Shown here: one piece after another, positions 8,320 to 18,091 of the stretch
Position numbering within the stretch: the first letter of the stretch is position 1
Layout: every line of letters begins with the position of its first letter
Assembly: GCF_026339875.1 (NCBI RefSeq)
Contig: NZ_JAPEPZ010000001.1
Location: 3,348,001-3,412,000, forward strand
Reading direction: 5' to 3'
Length of the DNA stretch: 64,000 bases
DNA from: Streptomyces sp. NBC_01571
GTDB taxonomy: Bacteria > Actinomycetota > Actinomycetes > Streptomycetales > Streptomycetaceae
Made by a program: the position numbers and the translations under genes
The notes under the pieces: generated by a model
Databases searched by the model: none
Told to the model about the DNA's origin: nothing
The model's input: the letters and a program-made list of their open reading frames with translations, nothing else

Positions 8320-9702
8320 GTGGCCTACTTCGACGCTGCTTCCGCCGCCCCTCTCCATCCCGTCGCCCGACAGGCCCTGGAGGCCTCGCTCGACGAGGGC
8401 TGGGCCGACCCGTCCCGCCTCTACCGCGAGGGACGACGGGCCCGGCTCCTGCTCGACGCGGCCCGCGAGGCGGCCGCCGACGCGGTGGGCTGCCGTCCGG
8501 ACGAACTGGTCTTCACCAGCTCGGGCACCCGGGCGGTGCACTCCGGCATCGAGGGCGCACTGGCGGGCCGTCGACGCGTCGGAAGCCACCTGATCGTGTC
8601 AGCTGTCGAACATTCGTCGGTACTCCATTCGGCGGAGGTCCACGAGACGGCGGGCGGCACCGTGACCCGCGTCCCGGTCGACCGTACGGGCGCGGTGTCC
8701 CCCGCCGCGTACGCCGACGCCCTGCGCCCCGGCACCGCGCTCGCCTGTCTGCAGTCCGCCAACCACGAGGTGGGGACGGAACAGCCGGTGGCTGCGGTCG
8801 CGCGGGCGTGCCGGGCGGCGGGGGTGCCGCTGCTGGTCGACGCGGCGCAGTCGCTGGGCTGGGGGCGGGTCGAGGGGGACTGGTCCCTGCTGACGGCAAG
8901 TGCCCACAAATGGGGCGGCCCTTCGGGGGTCGGACTTCTCGTCGTACGCAAGGGAGTGCGGTTCGCCCCTCAAGGACCCCTGGACGAACGGGAGTCGGGG
9001 CGGGCGGCCGGCTTCGAGAACATCCCGGCCGTGGTGGCCGCGGCGGCCGCGCTGCGTGCCGTGCGCGCGCAGGCGGCCGTGGAGGCGGCGCGGCTGCGGG
9101 AACTGACGGACCGGATCCGGACGCGGGTCCCGGACTTGGTCACGGACGTGGAGGTGGTCGGCGACCCGGTCGGCCGGCTGCCGGGGATCGTCACCTTCTC
9201 CTGTCTCTACGTCGACGGGGAGTCGCTCCTGCACGAACTGGACCGGGCGGGCTTCTCGGTCTCCTCCGGTTCGTCGTGCACGAGCAGCACGCTCACCCCC
9301 AGCCACGTCCTGAAGGCGATGGGCGTGCTGAGCGAGGGCAACGTCCGGGTGTCGCTGCCGCCGGGCACGCCGTCCGAGGACATCGACCGGTTCCTTTCGG
9401 TCCTTCCGGCGGCGGTCTCCGCGGTGCGCGAGAAGCTCGGCGCTCCGACGGCCCCCCGGACGGCGTCCGCCCCTTCCGGTTCGCTCGTCCTGGACGCGCT
9501 CGGCAAGCTCTGTCCGATCCCGGTCATCGAACTGGCCGGGGTCATCGGCGACGTGCCCCTCGGCGGCACCGTCCGCGTCCTCGCGGACGACGAGGCGGCC
9601 CGCCTGGACATCCCGGCGTGGTGCGAGATGCGGGGTCAGGAGTACGTCGGAGAGGAGCCGGCGGACCGGGGCTCGGTGTACGTGGTCCGCCGGGTGTCCT
9701 GA
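8320..9702 (+). CDS. Cysteine desulfurase fused to a C-terminal TusA-like sulfur carrier domain
   Basis: The 460-residue protein combines an aminotransferase class V cysteine desulfurase (residues about 1-375) with a TusA/SirA-like domain (about 388-460). The PLP lysine is K197 in SAHKWGG, and the persulfide-forming Cys is C320 in SSGSSCTSS. The carrier domain has the CPxP motif LCPIP with C398. The sulfur taken from cysteine could thus be passed inside one chain to C398 and on to an acceptor (tRNA thiolation, molybdopterin or Fe-S assembly are candidates). The start is the GTG at 8320; GGAG lies 13 nt away, further than ideal. The nearby A-type Fe-S carrier (12937) and nadA (13607) fit a sulfur or Fe-S role, but the acceptor is not shown. 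Confidence 0.9.
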   Translation: MAYFDAASAAPLHPVARQALEASLDEGWADPSRLYREGRRARLLLDAAREAAADAVGCRPDELVFTSSGTRAVHSGIEGALAGRRRVGSHLIVSAVEHSSVLHSAEVHETAGGTVTRVPVDRTGAVSPAAYADALRPGTALACLQSANHEVGTEQPVAAVARACRAAGVPLLVDAAQSLGWGRVEGDWSLLTASAHKWGGPSGVGLLVVRKGVRFAPQGPLDERESGRAAGFENIPAVVAAAAALRAVRAQAAVEAARLRELTDRIRTRVPDLVTDVEVVGDPVGRLPGIVTFSCLYVDGESLLHELDRAGFSVSSGSSCTSSTLTPSHVLKAMGVLSEGNVRVSLPPGTPSEDIDRFLSVLPAAVSAVREKLGAPTAPRTASAPSGSLVLDALGKLCPIPVIELAGVIGDVPLGGTVRVLADDEAARLDIPAWCEMRGQEYVGEEPADRGSVYVVRRVS

Positions 9703-9721
9703 CCCCGCTGCCGGGCCCGGC

Positions 9722-10696
9722 CTAGACCAGGTGGGCCCTGACCTCCTGGGCGGCGTCGTCGCCGTACGCCTTGGTGAAGCGGTCCATGAAGTGGGCGCGG
9801 CGCAGCTGGTACTCCTGGGTGCCGACCGTCTCGATCACCAGGGTGGCGAGCATGCAGCCGACCTGGGCGGCGCGCTCCAGGGAGACACCCCAGGCGAGCC
9901 CGGACAGGAAGCCCGCGCGGAACGCGTCGCCGACGCCCGTCGGGTCGGCCTTGCGCTCCTCGTCCGGGCAGCCGACCTCCACCGGCTCCTCGCCGACGCG
10001 CTCGATGCGGACGCCCCGCGCGCCGAGGGTGGTCACCCGGTGGCCGACCTTGGAGAGGATCTCGGAGTCGCTCCAGCCGGTCTTCGACTCGATGAGCCCC
10101 TTCTCGTACTCGTTCGAGAAGAGGTAGGTCGCCCCGTCCAGCAGTATCCGGATCTCGTCGCCGTTCATCCGGGCGATCTGCTGCGAGAAGTCGGCCGCGA
10201 AGGGGATCGAGCGGGACCGGCACTCCTCGGTGTGCCGCAGCATCGCCTCGGGGTCGTCCGCCCCGATGAGGACGAGGTCGAGTCCGTCGACCCGGTCCGC
10301 GACCGCCTTCAGCTCGATCAGCCGGGCCTCGCTCATCGCACCCGTGTAGAACGAGCCGATCTGGTTGTGGTCGGCGTCCGTGGTGCACACGAAGCGCGCG
10401 GTGTGCAGCACCTCGGAGATCCGCACGGAGCCGGTGTCGACGCCGTGGCGGTCCAGCCACGCGCGGTATTCGTCGAAGTCGGAGCCCGCGGCCCCGACCA
10501 GGATCGGCCTGGTGCCCAGCTGACCCATACCGAAGGCGATGTTCGCTCCGACGCCGCCCCTGCGCACGTCGAGGTTGTCGACGAGGAAGGACAGGGAGAC
10601 CGTGTGCAGCTGGTCCGCGACCAGCTGGTCGGCGAAACGGCCGGGGAAGGTCATGAGGTGGTCGGTGGCGATGGAGCCGGTGACTGCGATACGCAC
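9722..10696 (-). CDS. PfkB-family carbohydrate/nucleoside kinase
   Basis: The 324-residue product has the N-terminal PfkB signature region with GGVGANIAFGMGQLG (about residues 47-61) and the C-terminal motif DPTGVGDAFRAGF that holds the catalytic Asp and anion hole. The substrate is not evident; such actinobacterial proteins are annotated as sugar or adenosine kinases. The start is a GTG at 10696 with GGAG 12 nt upstream. It is convergent with the desulfurase gene, ending 19 bp from its stop. Confidence 0.88.
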   Translation of the reverse strand: MRIAVTGSIATDHLMTFPGRFADQLVADQLHTVSLSFLVDNLDVRRGGVGANIAFGMGQLGTRPILVGAAGSDFDEYRAWLDRHGVDTGSVRISEVLHTARFVCTTDADHNQIGSFYTGAMSEARLIELKAVADRVDGLDLVLIGADDPEAMLRHTEECRSRSIPFAADFSQQIARMNGDEIRILLDGATYLFSNEYEKGLIESKTGWSDSEILSKVGHRVTTLGARGVRIERVGEEPVEVGCPDEERKADPTGVGDAFRAGFLSGLAWGVSLERAAQVGCMLATLVIETVGTQEYQLRRAHFMDRFTKAYGDDAAQEVRAHLV

Positions 10697-10830
10697 GGCG
10701 AGGACACGCTCCTGCGAAGGGAGAGGGTTGACAGTTCACGCTACCCGGTCGGCGCCTGACCTCAGAAGCGGTCAAAACTACCCGATAGTAGGTCTTTCTT
10801 CGTAACGCTCCCGGTGCATACGGTTCCGTT

Positions 10831-11040
10831 ATGACGAACCTCAAGGTCCACGGCTCCGCTCCGCTCGACCTGGAAGGCGACCTGGCGTCACTGCGCGACG
10901 ACTGCGCCCGGACCGCCAGGCACTGGGCGGCGCCGGCCCCGGTCACCGTCCCGCCCGTGTCCCCGTCCCGCATCCACGGGGTGCGCGTGCCGCCCGCCTC
11001 GGCCCGCCTGCTGGACGCGATGTCCGACTACGGCGACTGA
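10831..11040 (+). CDS. Small conserved-looking hypothetical protein, likely leaderless
   Basis: The 69-residue protein begins MTNLKVHGSAPLDLEGDL and has no membrane segment or recognised motif. There is no Shine-Dalgarno, but TACGGT (10819-10824) sits 6 nt before the ATG, exactly where a -10 element would be for a transcript that begins at the start codon. Codon third positions are GC-rich, supporting a real gene. Function unknown. Confidence 0.65.
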   Translation: MTNLKVHGSAPLDLEGDLASLRDDCARTARHWAAPAPVTVPPVSPSRIHGVRVPPASARLLDAMSDYGD

Positions 11041-11264
11041 CCCCGCGTCCCACGGCGACTGACTCCGCGTCTCCTACGGCGTCCGCGCGGGCGCCGTGAG
11101 CGGGCGGCCGGGCGGCGCCCGCAGGGAACCGTGCGCTCCCCCGCTGCGTCCCATCGCCGTCCCCCGTAAAGGGGATGCGGTGTACGACCCTTCAGCGCCC
11201 GCTCCGGGAGTCCCCGGCCGGGCCGGGTCGTCGCGGACAGCAGTGGAGCCGAAGGAGCGATGCG

Positions 11265-12815
11265 GTGAGCACCGAGCGACCCGACCACGAAGCGACCGAC
11301 CCCGCCGAGGACGGTGCCGGGACGGCGAAGCCACGCCGTCGGCATTCCCCGGTGGCCGTCGCCTCGGTCGCGGCCGCCGTTCTGCTCGTCGGGGGCGGCG
11401 GGGCGTACATGGCCACGACCGCCTTCGACGGCGGCGGACACAGCGGCGCCGAGTCCCCGGGCGGCGACGGCACTCCCCCGCCGCTCGCCCTCGACGGCGG
11501 CACCGGAGGCGGTGGCACGGGTGGTGTCGCGCCGGGTGAGCCCGACCCCTACGGCACGGTCTACCGGGCGGACGGAAAGCTGCCCGACGGCCCGGACTCC
11601 GCGCCCGTCTACGCGGCGAAGGGCTCGGTCACCGCGGCCGAGGTGACCCGCCTCGCCGAGGCCCTGGGGCTCACCGGCACCCCGCGGCTCGTCGGCGACA
11701 CCTGGCAGGCCGGTGGGGGCGGGGACGGCTCCGGCCCGAGTCTCCAGGTGAACCGGCGGGCGCCCGGCACCTGGACGTTCAGCCGTTACGCACCCGGTAC
11801 CGACAACTGCAAGGGCGCCGTGTGCACCAGCGACCCCGGCTCACCGAGCAGTCACGCGGTGAGCGAGGCCGCCGCGAAGAAGGCCGCCGCCCCCGTGCTG
11901 AAGGCGCTCGGTGAGAACGACGCGAAGCTCGACGCGAGCGCGCTCATGGGCGCCGTGCGGGTGGTGAACGCGGACCCCGAGGTCGGCGGCCTGCCCACCC
12001 ACGGCTGGACCACCGGCGTCCAGGTCGACAAGGAAGGCCAGGTGGTGGGCGGCAACGGCCTGCTGAAGACGCCGGAGCGCGGGGACACGTACCCCGTCAT
12101 CAGCGCGCGCGGGACGCTGGACCTGATGAACGGTCCGGATTCGGCCCCGGCGCCCGGCGGTGCCCGCAACGGGCCCGGCGGCTGCGCGAGCGCCGTGCCG
12201 TTGAAGGACCGGGACGAGAAGCCGTGCGCCGCGTCGACCGCGCTGCCGCGGCGGGATTCGGTGACCGTCGAGAAGGCCACGTTCGGGCTGGCGTCGCACT
12301 TCGTGGACGGGCACCAGACGCTGGTGCCGTCCTGGCTGTTCGAGGTACGGCCGAAGGGGGCGACCGCCTCCCTCACCGTGACGCATCCGGCCGTCGACCC
12401 GAAGTACCTGGCCGCGCCGGAGACCCCCGGGGCGCCGAGCCCACGGCCGACCGGCGAGCCGGCGTCCCGGGACGTCACGGTGCAGGGGTACACCGCCGAC
12501 GGCAAGGACCTGACGGTGAGCTTCACCGGCGGGGTGTGCGCCGACTACGCCGTCTCGGCGAGCGAGAACGCGGACAAGGTGACGGTCAAGGTCACCGAGA
12601 CCCCCTGGCAGGGCAAGGTCTGCATCCTGATCGCCAAGGTCTACGAGAAGACGGTGCGCCTGGACGAGCCGCTCGGCGGCCGGAAGGTCGTGGGGTCGGA
12701 CGGCGGGGAGATCCGGGAGGGCAAGACACCGGGCGCTTCGACGATGACGCCGACGAAACCGACGGCACCCAGGGCGCCGAGGGTGCCGCACACCCCGGAG
12801 CCGCTGGCGCGGTAG
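11265..12815 (+). CDS. Membrane-anchored secreted protein of unknown function
   Basis: The 516-residue product has a charged cytoplasmic tail (residues 1-28), one hydrophobic anchor (about 29-52), a Gly-rich linker and then a large extracellular part. The GTG at 11265 is chosen because AAGGAG lies 7 nt upstream; the longer ATG at 11175 adds an Arg-rich leader without a ribosome site. Four or more extracellular Cys (for example in DNCKGAVCTS and GGVCADY) may form disulfides. A Pro/Thr-rich tail ends the protein. I recognise no enzyme motif. Confidence 0.8.
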   Translation: MSTERPDHEATDPAEDGAGTAKPRRRHSPVAVASVAAAVLLVGGGGAYMATTAFDGGGHSGAESPGGDGTPPPLALDGGTGGGGTGGVAPGEPDPYGTVYRADGKLPDGPDSAPVYAAKGSVTAAEVTRLAEALGLTGTPRLVGDTWQAGGGGDGSGPSLQVNRRAPGTWTFSRYAPGTDNCKGAVCTSDPGSPSSHAVSEAAAKKAAAPVLKALGENDAKLDASALMGAVRVVNADPEVGGLPTHGWTTGVQVDKEGQVVGGNGLLKTPERGDTYPVISARGTLDLMNGPDSAPAPGGARNGPGGCASAVPLKDRDEKPCAASTALPRRDSVTVEKATFGLASHFVDGHQTLVPSWLFEVRPKGATASLTVTHPAVDPKYLAAPETPGAPSPRPTGEPASRDVTVQGYTADGKDLTVSFTGGVCADYAVSASENADKVTVKVTETPWQGKVCILIAKVYEKTVRLDEPLGGRKVVGSDGGEIREGKTPGASTMTPTKPTAPRAPRVPHTPEPLAR

Positions 12816-12851
12816 GGCGGAACGGCCCGCGCGGACGCGGGCACGGACGCG

Positions 12852-12890
12852 CGAAGGCGGCGTCCCCCTCGGAGGGGGACGCCGCCTTCG
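12852..12890. terminator. Strong bidirectional terminator hairpin
   Basis: The left arm 12852-12867 (CGAAGGCGGCGTCCCC) is the exact inverse of 12875-12890, with a 7-nt loop. It lies between the secreted-protein gene (+) and the convergent Fe-S carrier gene (-). Confidence 0.85.
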
Positions 12891-12936
12891 TCCGTGTCCA
12901 GCAGTCGGCCGGGGCCCAGCGAAGGAGCCGGAGGGC

Positions 12937-13293
12937 CTAGCTGAAGGAGTCGCCGCAGGCGCAGGACCCGGTCGCGTTCGGGTTGTCGATCGTGAAGCCC
13001 TGCTTCTCGATGGTGTCCACGAAGTCGATCGAGGCGCCGCCCAGGTACGGGGCGCTCATGCGGTCGGTGACGACCTTGACGCCGCCGAAGTCCTTGACGA
13101 CATCGCCGTCGAGGGAGCGCTCGTCGAAGAAGAGCTGGTAGCGCAGGCCGGAGCAGCCGCCGGGCTGAACGGCGACACGCAGTGCCAGATCGTCGCGGCC
13201 TTCCTGGTCGAGCAGGGCCTTGACCTTGCCCGCGGCGGCGTCGGACAGGATGATGCCGTCGCTCACGGTGGTGGTCTCGTCCGATACGGACAT
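12937..13293 (-). CDS. erpA: A-type iron-sulfur carrier/insertion protein (HesB/IscA/ErpA family)
   Basis: The 118-residue product has the three conserved Cys of the family: one in PGGCSGLRY and two in the C-terminal SCACGDSF. These bind an Fe-S cluster or iron and hand it to apo-enzymes. GGGAGA precedes the ATG at 13293. It is divergent from nadA, whose product NadA needs a 4Fe-4S cluster, and lies near a cysteine desulfurase. The erpA versus iscA name is a choice by actinobacterial usage, not proven. Confidence 0.93.
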   Translation of the reverse strand: MSVSDETTTVSDGIILSDAAAGKVKALLDQEGRDDLALRVAVQPGGCSGLRYQLFFDERSLDGDVVKDFGGVKVVTDRMSAPYLGGASIDFVDTIEKQGFTIDNPNATGSCACGDSFS

Positions 13294-13487
13294 CTGCTTC
13301 TCTCCCGGGTTGTTCGGAGACTGCTTGCCGACGATTGCAACCGCCGGGGCCGCGGATTCATTCCGGGCCGAGAGTCTGTCTTCTGGGTTCTCTCTGTTCC
13401 CTCCTCATGCTCGCACACACGCGAGAACGCGCACAGCGGCCTCCGGGGAAGCTCAGGGATTCACGTCACATGGACACGACGGGCATC

Positions 13488-13515
13488 GTCAACATGACGT
13501 GAAGCGGTTATGATA
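13488..13515 (+). promoter_or_regulatory. Candidate promoter for nadA in the 13294-13606 intergenic region
   Basis: TATGAT (13510-13515) is a near-consensus -10, with CGTCAA (13488-13493) 16 bp upstream as a weak -35. The surrounding 13500-13540 is unusually AT-rich for this genome. The remaining parts of the 313-bp gap between erpA and nadA hold no gene that I can support. Confidence 0.5.
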
Positions 13516-13606
13516 GATAGCGTCATTTAGACGAAAAGGCTTGTCCCGCATGTCCCGCCGGGTCGTTCGTGAACCGGCGAGCCGCAGAACAGAAAGGGTG
13601 CGTGTC

Positions 13607-14791
13607 GTGACCACCGCCCAGACCCAGGAGCTCGACGTACAGCCGACGCCCCTCGCCCTGCTGTTGCTCGGCCGTGAGGCCGACCCGAGGAGCGAGCGCG
13701 GCGTCGAGTGCCCCGGCGACCTGCCCTCGCCGTCCGACCCGGACCTGGTGGAACGCGCACGAGCGGCCAAGGAGAAGCTCGGGAACAAGGTCTTCGTGCT
13801 CGGCCACCACTACCAGCGCGACGAGGTCATCCAGTTCGCGGACGTCACGGGCGACTCCTTCAAGCTGGCCCGGGACGCGGCCGCGCGCCCCGAAGCCGAG
13901 TACATCGTCTTCTGCGGTGTGCACTTCATGGCGGAGTCCGCGGACATCCTCACCTCCGACGACCAGAAGGTGGTCCTGCCCGACCTCGCCGCCGGCTGCT
14001 CCATGGCCGACATGGCCACGGCCGAACAGGTCGCCGAGTGCTGGGACGTGCTGACCGAGGCCGGGGTGGCCGAGCAGGTCGTACCCGTCTCGTACATGAA
14101 CTCGTCCGCCGACATCAAGGCGTTCACCGGCAGGCACGGCGGCACGATCTGCACGTCGTCCAACGCCCAGCGGGCCCTGGAGTGGGCCTTCGAGCAGGGC
14201 GAGAAGGTCCTCTTCCTCCCCGACCAGCACCTCGGCCGCAACACCGCCGTCCGTGACATGGGGATGTCCCTGGAGGACTGCGTCCTCTACAACCCGCACA
14301 AGCCGAACGGTGGCCTGACCGCCCAGCAGTTGCGCGACGCGAAGATGATCCTGTGGCGCGGTCACTGCTCGGTGCACGGCCGCTTCAGCCTGGACTCGGT
14401 GAACGACGTGCGCGAGCGCATCCCCGGCGTGAACGTGCTCGTCCACCCGGAGTGCAAGCACGAGGTCGTCGAGGCGGCGGACTACGTCGGCTCCACGGAG
14501 TACATCATCAAGGCCCTGGAGGCGGCCCCGGCCGGCTCGAAGTGGGCGATCGGCACGGAGCTGAATCTCGTACGCCGGCTCGCGAACCGTTTCGCCCCCG
14601 AGGGCAAGGAGATCGTCTTCCTCGACAAGACGGTCTGCTTCTGCTCGACCATGAACCGTATCGACCTCCCCCACCTGGTGTGGACCCTGGAGTCGCTGGC
14701 CGAGGGCAACCTGGTCAACCGCATCGAGGTGGACCGGGAGACGGAACGGTTCGCCAAGCTGGCGCTGGAGCGGATGCTGGCGCTGCCGTAG
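13607..14791 (+). CDS. nadA: Quinolinate synthase
   Basis: The 394-residue enzyme condenses iminoaspartate and dihydroxyacetone phosphate to quinolinate in NAD synthesis. The three cluster Cys are in FCGVHFMAESA, HPECKHEV and VCFCSTMNR, and the substrate motif GHHYQRDEV is near residue 65. The GTG at 13607 has AAAGGG 8 nt upstream; the ATG at 13541 would add an odd basic leader. No nadB or nadC is adjacent, so it is a single-gene unit ended by the hairpin at 14827. Confidence 0.95.
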   Translation: MTTAQTQELDVQPTPLALLLLGREADPRSERGVECPGDLPSPSDPDLVERARAAKEKLGNKVFVLGHHYQRDEVIQFADVTGDSFKLARDAAARPEAEYIVFCGVHFMAESADILTSDDQKVVLPDLAAGCSMADMATAEQVAECWDVLTEAGVAEQVVPVSYMNSSADIKAFTGRHGGTICTSSNAQRALEWAFEQGEKVLFLPDQHLGRNTAVRDMGMSLEDCVLYNPHKPNGGLTAQQLRDAKMILWRGHCSVHGRFSLDSVNDVRERIPGVNVLVHPECKHEVVEAADYVGSTEYIIKALEAAPAGSKWAIGTELNLVRRLANRFAPEGKEIVFLDKTVCFCSTMNRIDLPHLVWTLESLAEGNLVNRIEVDRETERFAKLALERMLALP

Positions 14792-14826
14792 CCGCGCCCG
14801 GCCGGCCCGTACGGCCCGGTGAACGG

Positions 14827-14868
14827 CTCGGGCCCGCCCGGACACCATCGGTGTCGGGCGGGCCCGAG
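14827..14868. terminator. Bidirectional terminator hairpin after nadA
   Basis: Arms from CTCGGGCCCGCCCG (from 14827) to CGGGCGGGCCCGAG (ending 14868), continued by GACACC/GGTGTC at the top, form a long stem with one extra base on the left arm, between the convergent nadA and RND genes. Confidence 0.85.
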
Positions 14869-14959
14869 TCGTTTCCGGGCCCCGAGGACCCCCGAGGCCC
14901 CCGAGGCCCCTTGGGCCCCTTGGGACCGAGAGGCGTCAGCCCCTCGGCCCCTCAGGCCC

Positions 14960-17900
14960 TCAGACCTGCGCCGGTTCCGGCTCGTCGTCCGGGACGGACG
15001 GCGCCTGCGGCGGGGTGCCGGCCTTCTTCAGCCGCTTCTGCGCCTTCTTCCCCGCTCGCCGCTCCTTGCGGAGTTCGAGCATCGCGTAGAGCGTCGGGAC
15101 CAGCAGGAGCGTCAGCACGGTCGAGCTGATCAGGCCGCCGATGACGACCACGGCCAGCGGCTGGGCGATGAAGCCGCCCTCACCCGTGACACCCAGCGCC
15201 ATCGGGAGCAGGGCGAAGATCGTCGCAAGGGCCGTCATGAGGATCGGGCGGAGACGGTGACGGCCACCCTCCACCACGGCCTCGACCACTCCGTAGCCCT
15301 GTCCGCGGTACTGGTTGATCAGGTCGATCAGCACGATCGCGTTCGTCACCACGATGCCGATGAGCATCAGCATGCCGATCATCGCCGGGACGCCCATCGG
15401 GGTGCCGGTGACGACCAGCAGGCCGATCGCGCCCGTCGCCGCGAATGGGATCGAGACGAGCAGGATCAGCGGCTGCACCAGGGAGCGGAAGGTCGCGACC
15501 AGCAGCATGAAGACGATCGCGATCGCCGCCAGCATCGCCAGGCCGAGGTTCTTGAACGCGTCGTCCTGGTTCTGCGAGACCCCGCCGATCTCGGCGGTCG
15601 CCCCGGCCGGCAGCTTGAGCGCGTTCAGCTTCGTGGTGAGGGCCGAGCTGACCGCGCCCGTGTTGTCCCCGGTCGGCTTCGCCGTGATCGTGGCGGCCCG
15701 CTGGCCGTCGATCCGGGTCATCGAGACCGGGCCGTCCACCAGCTTCACGTCCGCGATGTCACCGAGCTTCACCGCGCCGAGACGCAGGTCCCGGAGCCCG
15801 GCCAGCGACTCGGCCGGCTTCGCCGACCTGATGACGACGTCCCGCTCGCTGTCGTCCAGGATCGCCTTGCCGCTGGTGGTACCGCGCACCGCCTCGGCGA
15901 CGGCGGCACCGAGCGTGGTGTCGTCGAACCCGGCCGCCGCCGCCTTGGAGTTGGCCTTGACCGAGATGCGCGGCACGCTCTGCGCCAGGTCGCTGGTCAC
16001 GTCCGTGACGTCGTCGAGCTTCGCGACCGCGGCGCGGACCTGCTCCGCCGCCTTGCGCAGGACGTCCGCGTCGGCCGCCTTCACGACCACGCTGAGGTCC
16101 TGGTTGCCGAAGCCGTCGCCGGCCGCGACCGTCGTCGTACCGATGCCGGAGAGCTTGCCGAGTCCGTCCTCGATGCGGTTCTGGACGTCGGTGGCCGACG
16201 CCGAGTCGTCCAGCATGACCTGGTACGAGGCCTGGTTGGTGTCCGTGCCGCCACCGAACGCGGCCATGAACCCGGACGAGCCGACCGTGACCTGGTAGTC
16301 TTTGACTCCCTTGACGCCGCCGAGCAGCCGCTCGACCTTCTTCGCCTGCGCGTCGGTCGCCGCCAGGCTGGTGCCCGGCTTCAGCTCCTGCTTGAGGGTG
16401 AGGACCTTCTGCTCGCCCTGGTCGAAGAAGTTCGTCTTCAGCAGCGGCGCCATGCCGAAGGTGCCGACTAGGACGACCGCCGCGATCACCAGGCTGGTCA
16501 GGCGGCGGCGGGTGGCGAAGCGCAGGACGGGGACGTAGAAGCGCTGCAGACGGCTGCGCGCCTCCTTCTCCTCGGCCGTACGGCGTGCCTCGGCGGCGTC
16601 CGCCGGCATGTCCTTCGGGGGCCGCAGGAACCAGTACGACAGGACCGGGACGACCGTCAGGGAGACGATCAGGGACGCCAGCAGCGCCGCCGTGACGGTC
16701 AGGCTGAAGGAGCCGAACAGCTCTCCCACCATGCCGCCGGTGAGGCCGATGGGCAGGAAGACGGCGACCGTGGTGAGGGTCGAGGACGTGACCGCGCCCG
16801 CCACCTCGCGTACCGCCTTGAGGATGGCCTCCTCGCGCTCCTCGCCGTAGCCGAGGTGCCGCTTGATGTTCTCCAGGACGACGATCGAGTCGTCGACGAC
16901 CCGGCCGATCGCGATGGTGAGCGCGCCGAGCGTGAGCATGTTGAGCGACAGGTCACGGGTCCAGAGCACGATCAGCGCCAGCACCACCGACAGCGGGATG
17001 GACACCGCGGTGACGAGCGTCGAACGGATCGACGCCAGGAAGACCAGGATGACCAGGACCGCGAAGAGCAGGCCCAGCCCGCCCTCGGTGGTCAGACCCT
17101 TGATCGACTTCGACACGGCCGGACCCTGGTCGCTGACGACGGTGATCGTCGACCCGGTGCCCAGGTCCTTGCGCATGCCGGGCAGCTTGTCCTTGACGGC
17201 GTCGGAGATGGCGACCGCGCTGCCGTCGTGGTCCATGGTGACGTTCACGGCGAGGCTCGGCCGGCCGTCCGTGCGGGTGAGGGAGTCGGCCTTCGACGGC
17301 TCCTGCTCGACCTTCGCGACGGAGGAGAGCCGTACCGGCTTCCTGCCCTGGCCGCCGGTGACCATCAGGTCCTGGATCTGCCGCAGCGAGGTGAAGCCGC
17401 CGCCGACCTGGACGGTCCGGTTGTTGCCGTCCTCGTCGAAGGAGCCGGCCGGGACGGTCGTGCCGCCCGCCTGCAGGGCCTGGCCGAGAGCGCCCGGGGT
17501 GAGCCCTGCGTCCGCCATCTTTCCGTCGTCCGGCACCACGGTGACCTGGAGGTCCCGTACGCCGTCCACCGTCACCTGGCCGACGCCGTCGATGCTCTTG
17601 AGGTCCGGCACGACCGTGCGGTCGAGCTGGTCGGACAGGGCCTGCTGGTCCTTGTCGGACGTGACGGCGAGCACCACGGTCGGGATGTCGTCCGTCGAAC
17701 CGGCGATGACCTGCGGGTCGACGGAGTCCGGGAGCTGGACGCGGGCACGGTTCACGGCCTGCTGGACATCGGCGACGAGCTGCTTGGTGTCGTTGCCGTA
17801 GTCGAAGGACGCCCTGATCACGGCGTTGCCCTCGCTGGCGGTGGAGGTGACACCGGTGATGCCGTCGACGCCTTCGAGGGTGTCCTCGATGGGCTCGACG

Positions 17901-18091
17901 ACCTGCTTCTCGACCACATCGGGAGACGCACCCTGGTACGGCGCGAGCACGGACACCATGGGCAGTTCGATGGTGGGCAGCAGCTGCTGCTTGAGCTGGG
18001 GGATCGCGATCGCTCCGAACGCGAGCGCGACGATCGACATCAGCCCGATGAGGGCCCGTTGCGCGAGGCTGAATCTGGACAGCCAGGACAT
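14960..18091 (-). CDS. RND-family efflux transporter (AcrB/HAE1-like)
   Basis: The 1043-residue protein is a proton-driven inner-membrane exporter of about normal RND length, with twelve helices and two large periplasmic-type loops. Family features are the N-terminal FSLAQRALIGLMSIVALAFGA helix region, GQVTVDG-like porter repeats, and the helix 4 stretch with AIGRVVDDSIVVLENI, which holds the proton-relay Asp pair. The ATG at 18091 gives the standard N-terminus; the longer frame to 18256 would be an Arg/Pro-rich leader. Substrate unknown. It is downstream of a two-component system and separated from it by 251 bp that contain an inverted repeat, suggesting its own regulated promoter. No membrane-fusion partner gene is adjacent. 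Confidence 0.93.
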   Translation of the reverse strand: MSWLSRFSLAQRALIGLMSIVALAFGAIAIPQLKQQLLPTIELPMVSVLAPYQGASPDVVEKQVVEPIEDTLEGVDGITGVTSTASEGNAVIRASFDYGNDTKQLVADVQQAVNRARVQLPDSVDPQVIAGSTDDIPTVVLAVTSDKDQQALSDQLDRTVVPDLKSIDGVGQVTVDGVRDLQVTVVPDDGKMADAGLTPGALGQALQAGGTTVPAGSFDEDGNNRTVQVGGGFTSLRQIQDLMVTGGQGRKPVRLSSVAKVEQEPSKADSLTRTDGRPSLAVNVTMDHDGSAVAISDAVKDKLPGMRKDLGTGSTITVVSDQGPAVSKSIKGLTTEGGLGLLFAVLVILVFLASIRSTLVTAVSIPLSVVLALIVLWTRDLSLNMLTLGALTIAIGRVVDDSIVVLENIKRHLGYGEEREEAILKAVREVAGAVTSSTLTTVAVFLPIGLTGGMVGELFGSFSLTVTAALLASLIVSLTVVPVLSYWFLRPPKDMPADAAEARRTAEEKEARSRLQRFYVPVLRFATRRRLTSLVIAAVVLVGTFGMAPLLKTNFFDQGEQKVLTLKQELKPGTSLAATDAQAKKVERLLGGVKGVKDYQVTVGSSGFMAAFGGGTDTNQASYQVMLDDSASATDVQNRIEDGLGKLSGIGTTTVAAGDGFGNQDLSVVVKAADADVLRKAAEQVRAAVAKLDDVTDVTSDLAQSVPRISVKANSKAAAAGFDDTTLGAAVAEAVRGTTSGKAILDDSERDVVIRSAKPAESLAGLRDLRLGAVKLGDIADVKLVDGPVSMTRIDGQRAATITAKPTGDNTGAVSSALTTKLNALKLPAGATAEIGGVSQNQDDAFKNLGLAMLAAIAIVFMLLVATFRSLVQPLILLVSIPFAATGAIGLLVVTGTPMGVPAMIGMLMLIGIVVTNAIVLIDLINQYRGQGYGVVEAVVEGGRHRLRPILMTALATIFALLPMALGVTGEGGFIAQPLAVVVIGGLISSTVLTLLLVPTLYAMLELRKERRAGKKAQKRLKKAGTPPQAPSVPDDEPEPAQV

